64,000 nucleotides of DNA from Eremomyces bilateralis CBS 781.70 (lineage: Eukaryota > Ascomycota > Dothideomycetes > Eremomycetales > Eremomycetaceae): the NCBI RefSeq assembly GCF_010015585.1, contig NW_022985100.1:62001-126000 (forward strand). Reading direction: 5' to 3'. This document shows positions 1 through 10,435 of the stretch, piece by piece. The first letter of the stretch is position 1; every line of letters begins with the position of its first letter. The notes below the pieces were generated by a model. The model saw nothing but the letters and a program-made list of their open reading frames with translations. It did not search any database and was not told the origin of the DNA. The position numbers and the translations under genes were made by a program.

Positions 1-1326
1 ATTATACTCCGTACTTTTGAAGTTTTAAGCGATGAATCAAGCTACCATTGTTCTCCCATCCCATGATTTCACCACCAATTACTTACTCCGCCACGTTGGA
101 ACCGGTAAGGAGTAGGGAGTAAGGAGTATCAGTAAGGACTAAGGACTGAGGACGCTGAAGGACGCCAAAGGATCCATAGCATGGCGATTAGGGAGAGCTG
201 AGAATCATGGAAATTGGAAACTCGCCAAGCGATTGTGTTTTGGTGCATCAGCAGCAGCCAGTAATCAGCATTCGCCATTCAGCAAGGTTGGGACTCTGAG
301 AATGGAAAGCATCAGTTGTGGACTTGTGATTGTTATCATAGGCGGCTTAACTAGTCCTGTCACACGCGGTGGACAGAAATACTCGCATTGTCGAGGTCCA
401 CCCGCGTCCACACAAAACCTGTAGGATTTAATGCATTCTACAAGTAATTAATACACATCATTTTAATATGACCCCATTCCGTGAAAACCCTCATAATCCA
501 TCCAAAACATGGCGTAAATCGACGTATTTCATTATATCTAGACTCATAATATGTGACTGTATAGATGGTGATTTGGTGAGGAAGATCCCTGTATGTATTG
601 GTGGTGAGTGCACTTCGGCAATGCGAGTATTTCTGTCCATCGCCTACCTGTCACTCACTCCTGCTGCTACCAACTTATCAGCTTCATGCTGTGTCCGCCT
701 GATAACCCAAGCTTTTGCAGTTTGTGACATTCAGCCATCGGCAGTTGGGCTTTGGCACATTGCCTCGTTGCCTTCCAGGGCTTCCTTGGCCAACAATTGT
801 ACGGATACGTTTGCCCTTTTTTGCTAGTAAAGGTGTATGGTGGCTCACAGTAATTAGCGCTGCCGTATTCATCACCGCCCTTCCCCACTGCCATCCAGAT
901 GGGCGCCGGGTGTAAACACGGCCACCACGCTGCTATTTTTTAAGTGTTAACTCGTCGCCCTCTTGAATTTCGTTGTCCAGTAATCCATAAGTTCCCCAGC
1001 TTATGGTGGTTTTATCAGTATAGCTTTCGCCATCTCCTGACCGGATTTGCCAAAGCCCCCAGAGGGGATCAACGCTGGCCATGGACTATCCGCTGCCAGG
1101 CAGCAAGTTTCTGCCTCAGGATTATCCAAATTGGTTCTTGCCTCTTACTCCTCTACCTCCAAGCTCCCCCCATTCATCGAGTGTTATCTCAATTGGGACT
1201 CAAACGGGATCTGCAAGATGCTTGTGGCGGTGCAGGCATCTTCAGATGCCCGTCTGAGGACCATCTGCAGCACTTTGGTGGGCGCCCCGGCGCGTAAGTA
1301 AAAAGAGCGGATTTGGCCCCTATGGC
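1..1326. other. gene-poor left edge
   Basis: No supported gene. Positions about 105-170 hold an irregular run of short AAGGA/GGAGT-like purine units. A minus-strand open frame at 667-894 is cysteine-containing and the next frame (684-875) also reads plausibly at its end, so this could be a decayed small secreted-protein gene, but I recognise nothing in it. The rest is interrupted in all frames. Confidence 0.4.
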
Positions 1327-1530
1327 TCACCAAACCCCACCAAAATTGGCGACGGTCGTGACGTTGTCAGGTTGTTTCTGCTCCTTCTGGCGCAGCAGAT
1401 CCTGTTGTCTAATGCGTTCAATTGCCGCTGGAGTAAGGATGTTATGAATTCCAGGAGGTAGGAATGGCATGGACTCTATCCTATGCTCGAATTTGATTTT
1501 GTGTTTGGCAGGAGCGATCTGTGCTAAGCC
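1327..1530 (-). mobile_element. Mutator-like (MULE) transposase C-terminal fragment
   Basis: The reverse complement of about 1385-1505 matches the MULE transposase at 47,310-47,435 at roughly four of five bases, by eye. It shares the peptide core KFEHRIESMPFLPP, then an ILTPAAIERIRQQDLL-like stretch. Here the frame stays open through the position that is a stop codon in the right-hand copy, and ends with a TGA at 1327-1329. Upstream (higher coordinates) the frame is lost within about 30 codons, and no D-D-E catalytic part is visible nearby. It is therefore a short, diverged fossil of the same DNA-transposon family, inserted in the opposite orientation to the right-hand copy. Confidence 0.72.
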
Positions 1531-1659
1531 TCCTGGTCATATAACCTGTGAAATACTCCTGGACTTTCTGTGTTATCCAAGGTAGGATAACCAAAAACTC
1601 TCTTTATGCTTGTAATACAGAATACTTTTTCTACAATGAAACTAAATAGCTGGCGGTCT

Positions 1660-2403
1660 AGATGCTGCCCAAGTGATTTGACCCGTCGCTATTACTGGAG
1701 CTCCGCATATACACCAACCGCGTCATGCAATCTTTCTGGTGATAGTATTCCTTTCGATCAAGCATACAGTCGATCTCCATACCCTCAATACTATCCAACA
1801 GGACCGCATCAGGAGTGACCAGAATGACCAAGCTGCCCTATATAACACCGACATAAACCCTCCAATCAAACAATCAGACCGAATTCGTCAACTACCCAAG
1901 CGCTCGGCCTTGTGTGAATTCACCAGCGCCCTTCATGTCCAGTGTAAGGGAATGCAAGTCGAGCGATCATCTCTCCAACGTCGAAATTCATTCTCGTACT
2001 TCGGTGTTCGTCAGCCATGCCGAGTTCCCCAGGAGTCTACCCAGGTCCCAGGGTGCATATTACCTTGCAGCCTCCTCAGTGGCCAGACGGCGCAACGCAC
2101 CATCTCTCTCCGCCTCCGAAATGCGGCGGGACATTCTGGCTTCGCTATATAGTTGAAAGACATGTGATTCGAGCGCTTTGGCGCTTGCGACTAGGTCGAT
2201 ATAGGTCAGCCCGTTGTGGCTTGGTGACGGAAAGTCGGCTCACCGGTCATGCGGGAACGACGCGGGTCGACTTTCTGAAAGGAGTCCACATAGGCTTGGG
2301 ACCGCTGCCAAAGGCGGTATTTCTCCGCTTCAGATTGTCGCTGGGTAGTGACGAAGGTTTCCGCCTCTCCCACGGCTTGTGCTGCTCGAGATTCCCAAGG
2401 CAT
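1660..2403 (-). pseudogene. decayed gene of unknown function
   Basis: Coding-like minus-strand peptides lie in successive frames. One starts at an ATG at 2403 and encodes a charged helical stretch containing KYRLWQRSQAYVDSF. A shift near 2206-2230 leads to a helical segment with SRRISEAERDGALRRL, ending at a TAA beside a GTAATA donor-like site at about 2075. A third stretch at about 1690-1800 contains DSIEGMEIDCMLDRKEYY. Composition and periodicity suggest a once-real, highly charged, possibly coiled-coil host protein. The frame changes could partly be introns, but I could not build an intact gene. No family is recognised. Confidence 0.35.
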
Positions 2404-3528
2404 GCTAGGATGGTGAGGATAGGTTGGGGAGCATGGTCAGTGGGGGGTGTATTGGGACTTCTTATCGCCTAGAACGAAAGGTATATCCATGTGCTGGAGC
2501 CTAAAGATGAGGCTGGATCGATATGCAGTCGCCCAAGGGGAATCATCTTGGACGGCGAGGGATCCAAGTCCGTTGTTGTTTATTACCAAACCCAGGATGG
2601 CTGGCCGATTTCCTAGAGGACTTCGAGGGGTACAAAGCTGCTCACTGTGTAGATGCTGGTATACACTTGAGAGCAGGATTATCAGCATGATATTCCATCA
2701 GTCTTCAGAAACTAATCGCTAAGATATCCTCTACGAATAGACGAGACCTGTAGGCTGTACTCAAGCAATTACGGAATATCATAAATTCATAACCGAACAT
2801 AGGGTGAAAGGGGCAACATCCGATGAACTGAACGATGTCATAGCAACAAGCCTGGAAAAATACCAGTAGCGGTCCCGATCCCGTAAACAGCAATCCATCC
2901 GACAATCGACAATTGGTGGAGTTTAAAATCATCGAATTTATCCGACGTCTCCCATGCGTCAAGCTTCTCGTCTATAGGATGGCCTATGATCCGCCGTTAC
3001 CGCGCTGTCCACCGCATGTCAATACATGGGGCCGTCCTATTCGACCTACTGAGACCTAGGGCACCCAACGCGGCGGAATATCTCGCACAGATGGGAGAAG
3101 GTAAGGTACAGGACTGACGAGACACGCCGAGTCGCCTCATCGGTAGAGCGGGATGGATTACAAATATCCGATGGAAGCTTGGGGGGAGGGGGATTAGGTG
3201 GGGAGTTATGCATATGCGGGAGGGAGAATGGAATCCAAATAACTAAACGGCGTTTGAAGTCATGGACGGTTCATCAGCTCGGTGGATACGAGACGACATG
3301 GGCTGGCATATTCGCCTGCCAACAACCCGAACGTGGATACGTCAGAGGGAGAGTGTGGGGGCGGGGGATGATTTAAATGCATACCTATTCCGGTTCGGTT
3401 TTTCAACTTCCCTTCCCTTCTATACTATCTCTAAAGATTTAGAAACACTCAATTGAGACCTCCAGCTTCCAATTGCCCATTTCTCTCTTCCAAACCACCG
3501 AGCCTACCCCGCCACTGCTCCTCTCACC
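2404..3528. other. intergenic and upstream region of the alcohol dehydrogenase gene
   Basis: No gene is supported. The last 120 bases before the ATG at 3529 are pyrimidine-rich with a TATACTATC-like stretch near 3420, the usual look of a fungal promoter and leader. A purine-rich patch lies at about 3180-3230. Confidence 0.5.
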
Positions 3529-4719
3529 ATGCCTTACCCCGACACCGCAGAGGGCTTCCAAGTCCACGACACCAAGAACTGGAGCACCTTCAAGAAAGGC
3601 GAAGTAACCCTCCCCTCGTCATCTCCAACCCCATCCACTAACCCCCTTAGTTCAAACTCAAGCCCTTCGAAGCCCACGACGTCGACATCGCCATCGACGC
3701 CTGCGGCGTGTGCGGCTCCGACGTGCACACCATCACCGGCGGCTGGGGCGACGTGATTCTCCCCCTCGTCGTCGGCCACGAGGTGGTCGGCCGCGTCCTG
3801 CGCACCGGCCCCTCCGTCACGCACTGCGCCGTGGGCGACCGCGTCGGCGTGGGCGCGCAGGTGGGCGCGGACCTGACCTGCGACCTGTGCAAGGCGGACG
3901 CGGAGAACTACTGCCCGAACCAGATCGACACGTACGGGGCGGAGTATCCGGACGGGACGATCAGTCAAGGGGGGTATGCGAGCCATATCCGGGCGCATGA
4001 GTATTTCGTGTTTAAGATCCCGGAGGCGCTGGAGACGAGCTTGGCGGCGCCGATGTTGTGTGCGGGGATTACGGTGTTTAGTCCGTTGAAGCGGCTGGGG
4101 GCGGGGCCAGGAAAGCGGATTGGTGTGGTGGGGATGTGAGTGTTTCCGTCGTTAATGAGGAATTGAGGATGAAGTACTGACTACGTGATACAGCGGCGGT
4201 CTGGGCCACTTCGCCGTCCTCTTCGCCAAAGCCCTCGGCGCTGAAGTCTACGCGCTCTCGCACTCCCCCTCGAAAAAGGACGACGCCCTCAAGCTCGGCG
4301 CGACCGGCTTCATCACCACCAACACCGACGACTGGGCCGATCCATGGAAATACAAATTCGACATGCTCCTCAACACAGCCAACGCGACCGATAAGTTCAA
4401 CCTGCCCGCCTACTTCTCCACCCTCAAGCCGCACGGCGTGTTCCACAACGTCGGGATGCCCGAGGAGCCGCTGCACGAGCTGCGGTTCCAGGATTTCGTG
4501 ACGACCGGCTGCTATATGGGGACGAGCCACATCGGGAACCGGCCGGAGATGCTGGAGATGTTGGACCTGGCGGCGAAGGCGGGGGTGAAGAGTTGGGTGG
4601 AGACGATCGATGTAGGGGAGGCGGGGTGTAAGGAGGCGGTGGAGCGGGTGAAGAATAACAAGGTGCGGTATCGGTTTACGTTGGTGAATTATGATAAGGC
4701 ATTTGGGAAGCGGGAGTAG
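3529..4719 (+). CDS. zinc-dependent NADP-type alcohol dehydrogenase (ADH6/cinnamyl alcohol dehydrogenase family)
   Basis: Exons 3529-3603, 3651-4135 and 4194-4719 give 361 residues, the usual length for medium-chain Zn alcohol dehydrogenases. The ATG sits in CTCACCATGCC, a good fungal start context. The catalytic zinc ligands are visible as C46 in CGVCGSD and H68-E69 in VGHE. The Rossmann nucleotide loop is G186-IGGLG-191, split by intron 2 inside the isoleucine codon. Members of this family reduce aldehydes such as cinnamaldehyde, veratraldehyde and fusel aldehydes with NADPH in the cytosol. The structural-zinc lobe reads TCDLCKADAENYC, which has only three of the usual four cysteines because the first is replaced by a non-cysteine residue. 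The exact substrate cannot be read from sequence. The gene converges on the Kre6-type gene. Confidence 0.93.
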
Positions 4720-5702
4720 AGAGGGTTGGTTACGCGACGCAGGATCGGGGACGTAAAAGCTTTGTGATAGGAATCTAAGCAAAATAGACGCTCCATAAAT
4801 GGAGTCGATAGTTGCACATGCACGTGTCTCAGCGCCATCGATTTCGAATCATTTGCGTTGCCATCTACCTACAACACTCTAAACATCTCAGGGGCAAGCC
4901 ACCTCAGCCGTGTTCCCATCCGATCGTCTCGCATCACCCTCTCCAGGAACAATTCCTACCGTCCATCCATCAAGCAAGAAACGACATAACAGCACGGCGT
5001 ATCTGAGATACCCCGACAACAAACGACTCAGCCACTCCGCAGAATGCCGTGCGCCGATATGCAAACCCCCGAAACCAGCAACCCTCGGAAAAAAAAACCC
5101 CATCCAGAACACCGATCCCCCTGTGATGTATCCGCAACCGTCCAACCTCCGAACTCGCGGTTCAAAACGCCAGGTCATACTGCAAACGATCGCTTGGAGC
5201 GGTGGGATTAGGCGCTGTGGTTCGTTCGTCGAGGGAAGTGGACCAGGGGGGAAAGGAAAGAAGAAGGAAATGCAGGGATGCTTTCGCGGTGCGATGTGAT
5301 GTTTCGGTTCTATTGTGGCCGTGGTCTATCCCGATCCAGGGCGTATGCAAAGGGAAAAAAGAGGAAACGAAGAGCAGGCGAAGAGAGAAGTTCGGACGCC
5401 GGCGTCGAGACTGATGGAAGAATCGAAGAATCGTTGGAAGGCCTCCGATGGGGGAACCCCTAAAAGGGAAAGGAAAGCAAGGTAATGCGTGGTGCAAAGT
5501 CTATATACACATCGAAACGGGCCGAATCCGCGCTATGCAGGAAGGACAAAGAACAGAATGTGGAAACATGTCTCGGTGGTGTGGGTCATGAAACAGGTGG
5601 AGGTCATGAGAATGGGTCGGTGGGTGTTATTAGAAGAGGTTCGTCGCGGGCGGGGGAAACGTCGAGAGTCGGGTCGAGGGGATCGTGAAGGAAGAGGTGA
5701 GC
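4720..5702. other. convergent intergenic region
   Basis: 983 bases between the 3' ends of the dehydrogenase (+) and Kre6-type (-) genes. It should contain both 3' UTRs. A run of nine A residues lies near 5089-5097. Several 60-130-codon frames occur but their composition is unlike the neighbouring genes. No gene is supported. Confidence 0.5.
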
Positions 5703-7887
5703 TCATGAACAGCCGTGGACGAGCGAGTTCTTCGGCCATCCGTACCCGGTATCCTCCCACATGGTTATATTCGGATTCCGATACGAGATCGGATGGTCCT
5801 CAATATACTGCGTAGTCGGATACCCCGGCGGATCGCAGGTCGTCGATTCCTTCCCCTCATCCTGATAGATCCGTACGTAATCCACGCGCATCGTCGCCGG
5901 CATCAACGTCGCCAGCCCCGTCAAATTCAACGACGCGAACCCCTCCGACATGCCGAAGTTGATCACCATGGCCAACGGCTCCGTGGGGATAGGCCGCTGG
6001 CCGACGTTGCCGTTCTGCCGCACCGCCTTGCTGTCGACGGTCCAGGTTTTCTGGTCGCCGATGTACCAGGTGACGTAGCCTTCGGCGCCCGGGTCGTATT
6101 CGAAGGCGTAGGATTGGTAGGATTTGCCGTCATACCAGTCGTTGTTGAGGTTGGAGACGCCGGAGATGGCTTGTTGGTACACACCTCCGGCGTAGCCGTT
6201 GACTTCGGTGACGCGGTGGTCGTAGATTTCTGTGTAGTCTGCGGGAGGGTCAGCGATGTTTCGGAAAGAACGAGGGGTAAAACTCACCATAGTCAGGCTG
6301 CCAGAAGATGTCGAACGGAGCGACCTGCAAACTCTGCGACACGCTCCCCACTCCCTCGCCCGTATTCAGAAATGACACCGACGCTTCGATCACGTCGATT
6401 TCCGGGGCGCTGCGCGATTTTCCTGGGTTCGGATGATCCTCGCCCTTGCACGGACACGCGGGAAGTTTCATCCCGGGCAGCGAACTCAGGCCATCGACCT
6501 GGCTCTGATTCGCGGTGATGCCAGCGTCACATTCGTCGTGATAGCTGAACGGCCACATGCCCTCGGTGGACGAGGCGTAGCCCGGACGGCCCAGGTTGCC
6601 CATAGCCCAGAAGCCGGGCCAGAAGCCGATGGTGTCGCCGCGGCCGGGGAGGGAGATGCTGGCTTCGAGGGTGCCGCCTGTGAAGCAGAATTGGTTCCAG
6701 GATTGGAGCATGGCGGAGCGGTAGTTGAGGCCGTGGTTTTGGAAGGCATCGAATTGGATGTTGAGGGTGCCATCTTTGGTGGTGGCGGCGTCAGGGTCGT
6801 ACCACTGGAGATGTCAGATCGCGGTGATAGTTGGAGAATCATGCGTTGTTACCTCTAAGTCTCGCGTCACACCGTACCAAATGTCGACGGCCGTCCAGTA
6901 TGCGTCATCGCCTTCGTAGAACGTCCGTCCATCAACGTTGAACTCGTCGGAGAACTGGGAATGTGAGCTTCATCCGGAGGCCTGGGACCACAAAACTTAC
7001 CACCAAATTCTGCTTCACACCCTTCGCGGTCGTCCGTGTCTTGACCGAGTCCGGCGTATCCGGATCAATCAAGCCCGTCCGGATGTTCTTCATTTTCGGA
7101 ACGTCACCGACATCCAGGCACATCGGATTATTCGTGCACCCGTCATCCTTCAGCTCCAGCGCGCTGCGAACGAACGTCCTGCCATGCCATTAGCGTATAT
7201 CCCCCAACGACACCCGCGCCGACATCGCCGGACAAGAACCACATACAAGATCGGATACCCGATGAACAGGAACAAGATCCCCAGCGTAATCAACGCCAAC
7301 CCCCCAATATTCACAAACCCTCTCCGCGTGAAGATGTTGCACTCCCGATTCTCGTCCTCGGGTCCCGGATTATGCAGGTAGTCATCCTTCTCCACATCCT
7401 CCGGATACAGCAACAGCCCCGCGGACGGCTGGATGTTAAACTTCTCCGACACGGTCTGCGTGTTGAGTCCCTCGTCCTCGCTGTCGGCCCGCGACGGCGC
7501 GCGCGAGTCGTCGTACGGCGATGCGAACGGGTTCATCCGACTGTCGCTGCTCGCCTCGGAGCTCCAGCTGGAGCGGCGCGACGCGGACAGCGGCGAGGGG
7601 GGGTGCATGGGGGGGTCATCGTCGCGGAAGCGCTGGCGGCGGGGGGAGGGGCGGGAGGGGGGGAGGAGGAGCTCTGAGGAATCGGCAGCGGCAGGGGCGA
7701 AAGTGGTATTAAGGGGGGGAGGGCGGTAGGATTGGGGAGTAGTGAGGGAGCGGGCAGATTGAGGGCCGGTTCTGGAGGGGCGAGATTGGAGGTCGTTGGT
7801 GATGAGGTCGAGGTCTTCTTGGGCGGAGTTGAGGCGGATGTGGGGTGGTGGGTTGCCGCGGGGGGGAGAGATGTTAGAGGAGTACAT
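5703..7887 (-). CDS. kre6: beta-glucan synthesis-associated GH16 membrane protein (Kre6/Skn1)
   Basis: Five exons on the minus strand (7247-7887, 7001-7178, 6853-6954, 6288-6804, 5703-6238) join in phase to 657 residues, matching fungal Kre6/Skn1 proteins. The layout is typical: a Ser/Pro-rich cytosolic N-terminus (1-190), one membrane anchor at about 191-213 preceded by TRRG (type II orientation), then a lumenal SKN1/GH16 glycosidase-like domain. The GH16 signature is EIDVIEA at about 442-448, with both glutamates present. Kre6 proteins act in the ER/Golgi and at sites of growth in making beta-1,6-glucan for the wall; biochemical activity is still debated. A long pyrimidine-rich stretch on the minus strand upstream (7890-8430) is probably its leader and promoter. 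Confidence 0.94.
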
Positions 7888-9654
7888 GGTGGTGGTAGTG
7901 GTGGTGGTGGGAGGAGGGTGAGGGATGGAAGGAGGTGAGGGAAGAGAGTTTGTTCTTCACGAGAACGACTCCCTCCCCAAGACCGGTCGATTAGATTCGG
8001 TCTGTGGTCGTAGGAGAAATTTGAAGAGGTCGACGGTTAGGAGACGAGGATGCCGCCTGGAGCGAGAGCAAACGTAGGTCGATAAACGATTTGTTCTAGG
8101 TCAACAGTGAAGTGATCGCTTTGAGAATGTCGAAAAAGGAGGGTCCGAGATGGAGAATCGACGTTCAATCGGTGGAGAGTGTAGGCAAACGAGGAATAAG
8201 ATATTGGATCTAGGAAACGAATGTGGAAACAAAGTCGAGTGCGATGTTTGTAGACAAGATTTGGATGATGTTCGTTGTGTGTTTGTCGTCGGTGTGGAAA
8301 GGGAAAGGGAGAGATGCAGAGTTGGAGGCCCGATGCCGAGTTGGATGCAGCTAAAACCAGGAACAACGCCACTGAACAACGGCGTTCCCGGGGGTGCTGC
8401 GATCCGATGCGTGTGATCGGGACTCAACTGTCAGGTACTTAGGGACGAGTGAGCACTACGGGAGTGAGACGTCAGATGCGACAGCGGGAACAAACCATGA
8501 ATAATACGTAGAGGATTATGCAACCAGGAGAAAGTCACGATATCTCGTGGAGATTGAGTTCACACACGATCTTGTCTGGTAAATCAATCAATCTGGCAGG
8601 ATCTGGGACTGGGATGATTTAGTGACACTCGCTTGACCCAAGAGGCGTCCCGCCTCTCCCTTGTCCTCCCTGAACTCCCTCATCTCCTCCCAACTTCATC
8701 TTCGTTTCGGCGCCTTCTAGGCCTTTCCGGGCCTTGACCCTCCAAACTCGGCGGCTCCTGGGCACCTGGTTGGCTGTCCCAACGTTGTAGGCTACCCCCC
8801 ATCCATCCATTGGACCAACGGGAGACGGCACACCCGCTAGCCTGCTACGCGCAATTCCGCCTCACAGCCTCCTTTTTTCTCCAATGGCTCCACTGCGCAA
8901 TCTTGAATCAGGAATCTTCCCTGTCACCGGATGAACCGCCCGTCGTCATCTTGTCTTTGTCTTTTGTCTTTTTTTGCCATCGTCTAGGACGTCTGGGAGA
9001 CTCGCAGAGTGGATGATCCTGGGCAGGTAGCTTGGACGGCGTCATTGTGCTTCGTGAAAGTCCGAAACTGGCGAAACATCGTCGCATGATTACAATAAGG
9101 TTTGCCACACTGCACTGGCAGGCGGTCGAGAGCTTGGCGTTTTGGTCGATTCCAAAAGTCGTGAGTTGGAAATGAGAGGGCCCATAGAAGAGAGATTGGC
9201 AGGATGTTGCCATTCTGGGCGGAGGATTCAGATCGTGGTTCATGTTTCAGGTCGCATAGGGGAATATCATCTCGGCACCATGACCGTTCGTCTTTAAAAC
9301 CGCTGGGTCTCTCATTCATTCAAATTCCGACATGATCGATATATCTACAGACTCGGGATATCTACGATGATGGTATACCTCGTATACAGCAGAGCCTGAA
9401 CCTGGCACCTGCAGAGCGAATTGCGAATACGGACGGGAGGATCCCTTGACCCCTGGTTACCTGGATGGTCCCGCACACGTGACACGGCATCCAAAGTCTT
9501 GGCATCATTTCGCAAGAATGCTGTGCACAGTATACATTGCACTTCATCCACCCAGCGATAACGAGGACGTCCAGTGACCACACGAACAATCATAATAGAT
9601 CCGCCACATACCACAGTTGAGTTAACCAGCAGTATACACACCAACCCCATCCCC
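7888..9654. other. upstream region of the Kre6-type gene and downstream region of the next gene
   Basis: The first ~550 bases are pyrimidine-rich on the minus strand, as expected for a fungal leader. The rest shows only short frames in competing directions. No gene, RNA or repeat is supported. Confidence 0.45.
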
Positions 9655-10435
9655 TTATGTCTCAACCCCCACCGCCCTCAACCCCACCACCTTCCCACCC
9701 TCCCCATCCCACCCTACCACAAAATACTCCGCCCTCCTCCCTCCCGCATCCATCTCTGCCCGAAAGATCTTGATCTCTGCTCCGCTGCCGGCCGCTTGCT
9801 GCACCGCGTCGAACACCGGCGCGTACTGGTTCGTGGGGTCGAATTCGGCGCGCGTAAGGGCAGTGGTGGTGGGGTTGTCGATGAGGGTGGCGAAGGAGGC
9901 TAGGATGGGATTAGTGAGGTTTGGAAGAGGGATGAGAGGATGCTGGGGAGACGGGTAGAAACGAGGAGAGTAGAGTGATCGATCGAACCACCCATGCGAA
10001 GTAGGGGTATCTCCCAGAGCAAAGGGCAGTATAAGTAATAGTAGCATCGCAAGGCATCAAATCACGTCACCCACCTTCATCCAACCCCCCCTTCCCATCC
10101 CACACCAATGCCACCACCTCCCACGGCTCGTCCGCCTCCGACGTATACCACAGCCCTTCTGCCCGTTGTGCCAACCCCTGCGGCACCTCCGCCGTCACTG
10201 CCTGTGTTTTCTTGCTCGAGGTTGAGGTTGAGGTTGTTGTTGCTCCGGTCGGCGCGGAGACGTCGCGGTTTGCGTGGTCGAGGAAGGATTCGTAAGACAT
10301 GGTGCGGATGGGGGGGTGTGTGAAGGTGAGGATGGGGGGGTGGAGGGTGGGAAGGGGTTGGATGGTGCGGAGGGTTCGCGAGATGGTGGGTGGTGGACGG
10401 AGGGCGTTTGTGGAAGCGGAGAGGAGGCGTTTCAT
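9655..10435 (-). CDS. nuclease A inhibitor-like (NuiA-like) protein
   Basis: Exons 10075-10435 and 9900 excluded to 9655-9899 join across a 175-base intron (CTAAT branch just before the acceptor) to give 201 residues. The C-terminal ~110 residues match the NuiA fold family: GLWYTSEADEPWEVV near the start of the domain, an IKIFRAEMD stretch, and a final VGLRAVGVET-like end. In cyanobacteria NuiA inhibits the nuclease NucA; the role of the fungal homologues is unknown. The N-terminus (MKRLL..., rich in Arg, Ser and Pro with no acid residues for about 45 positions) looks like a mitochondrial presequence. A second in-frame ATG at 10300 would give a 156-residue form without it. Confidence 0.82.

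Noticed and set aside
3120-3170. A-box-like string TCATCGGTAGAGCGG
   Set aside because: No matching B-box or acceptor stem follows at tRNA distance.
3534-3998. Antisense frame opposite the alcohol dehydrogenase
   Set aside because: Mirror of third-position GC bias in the real gene; the sense frame has catalytic motifs.
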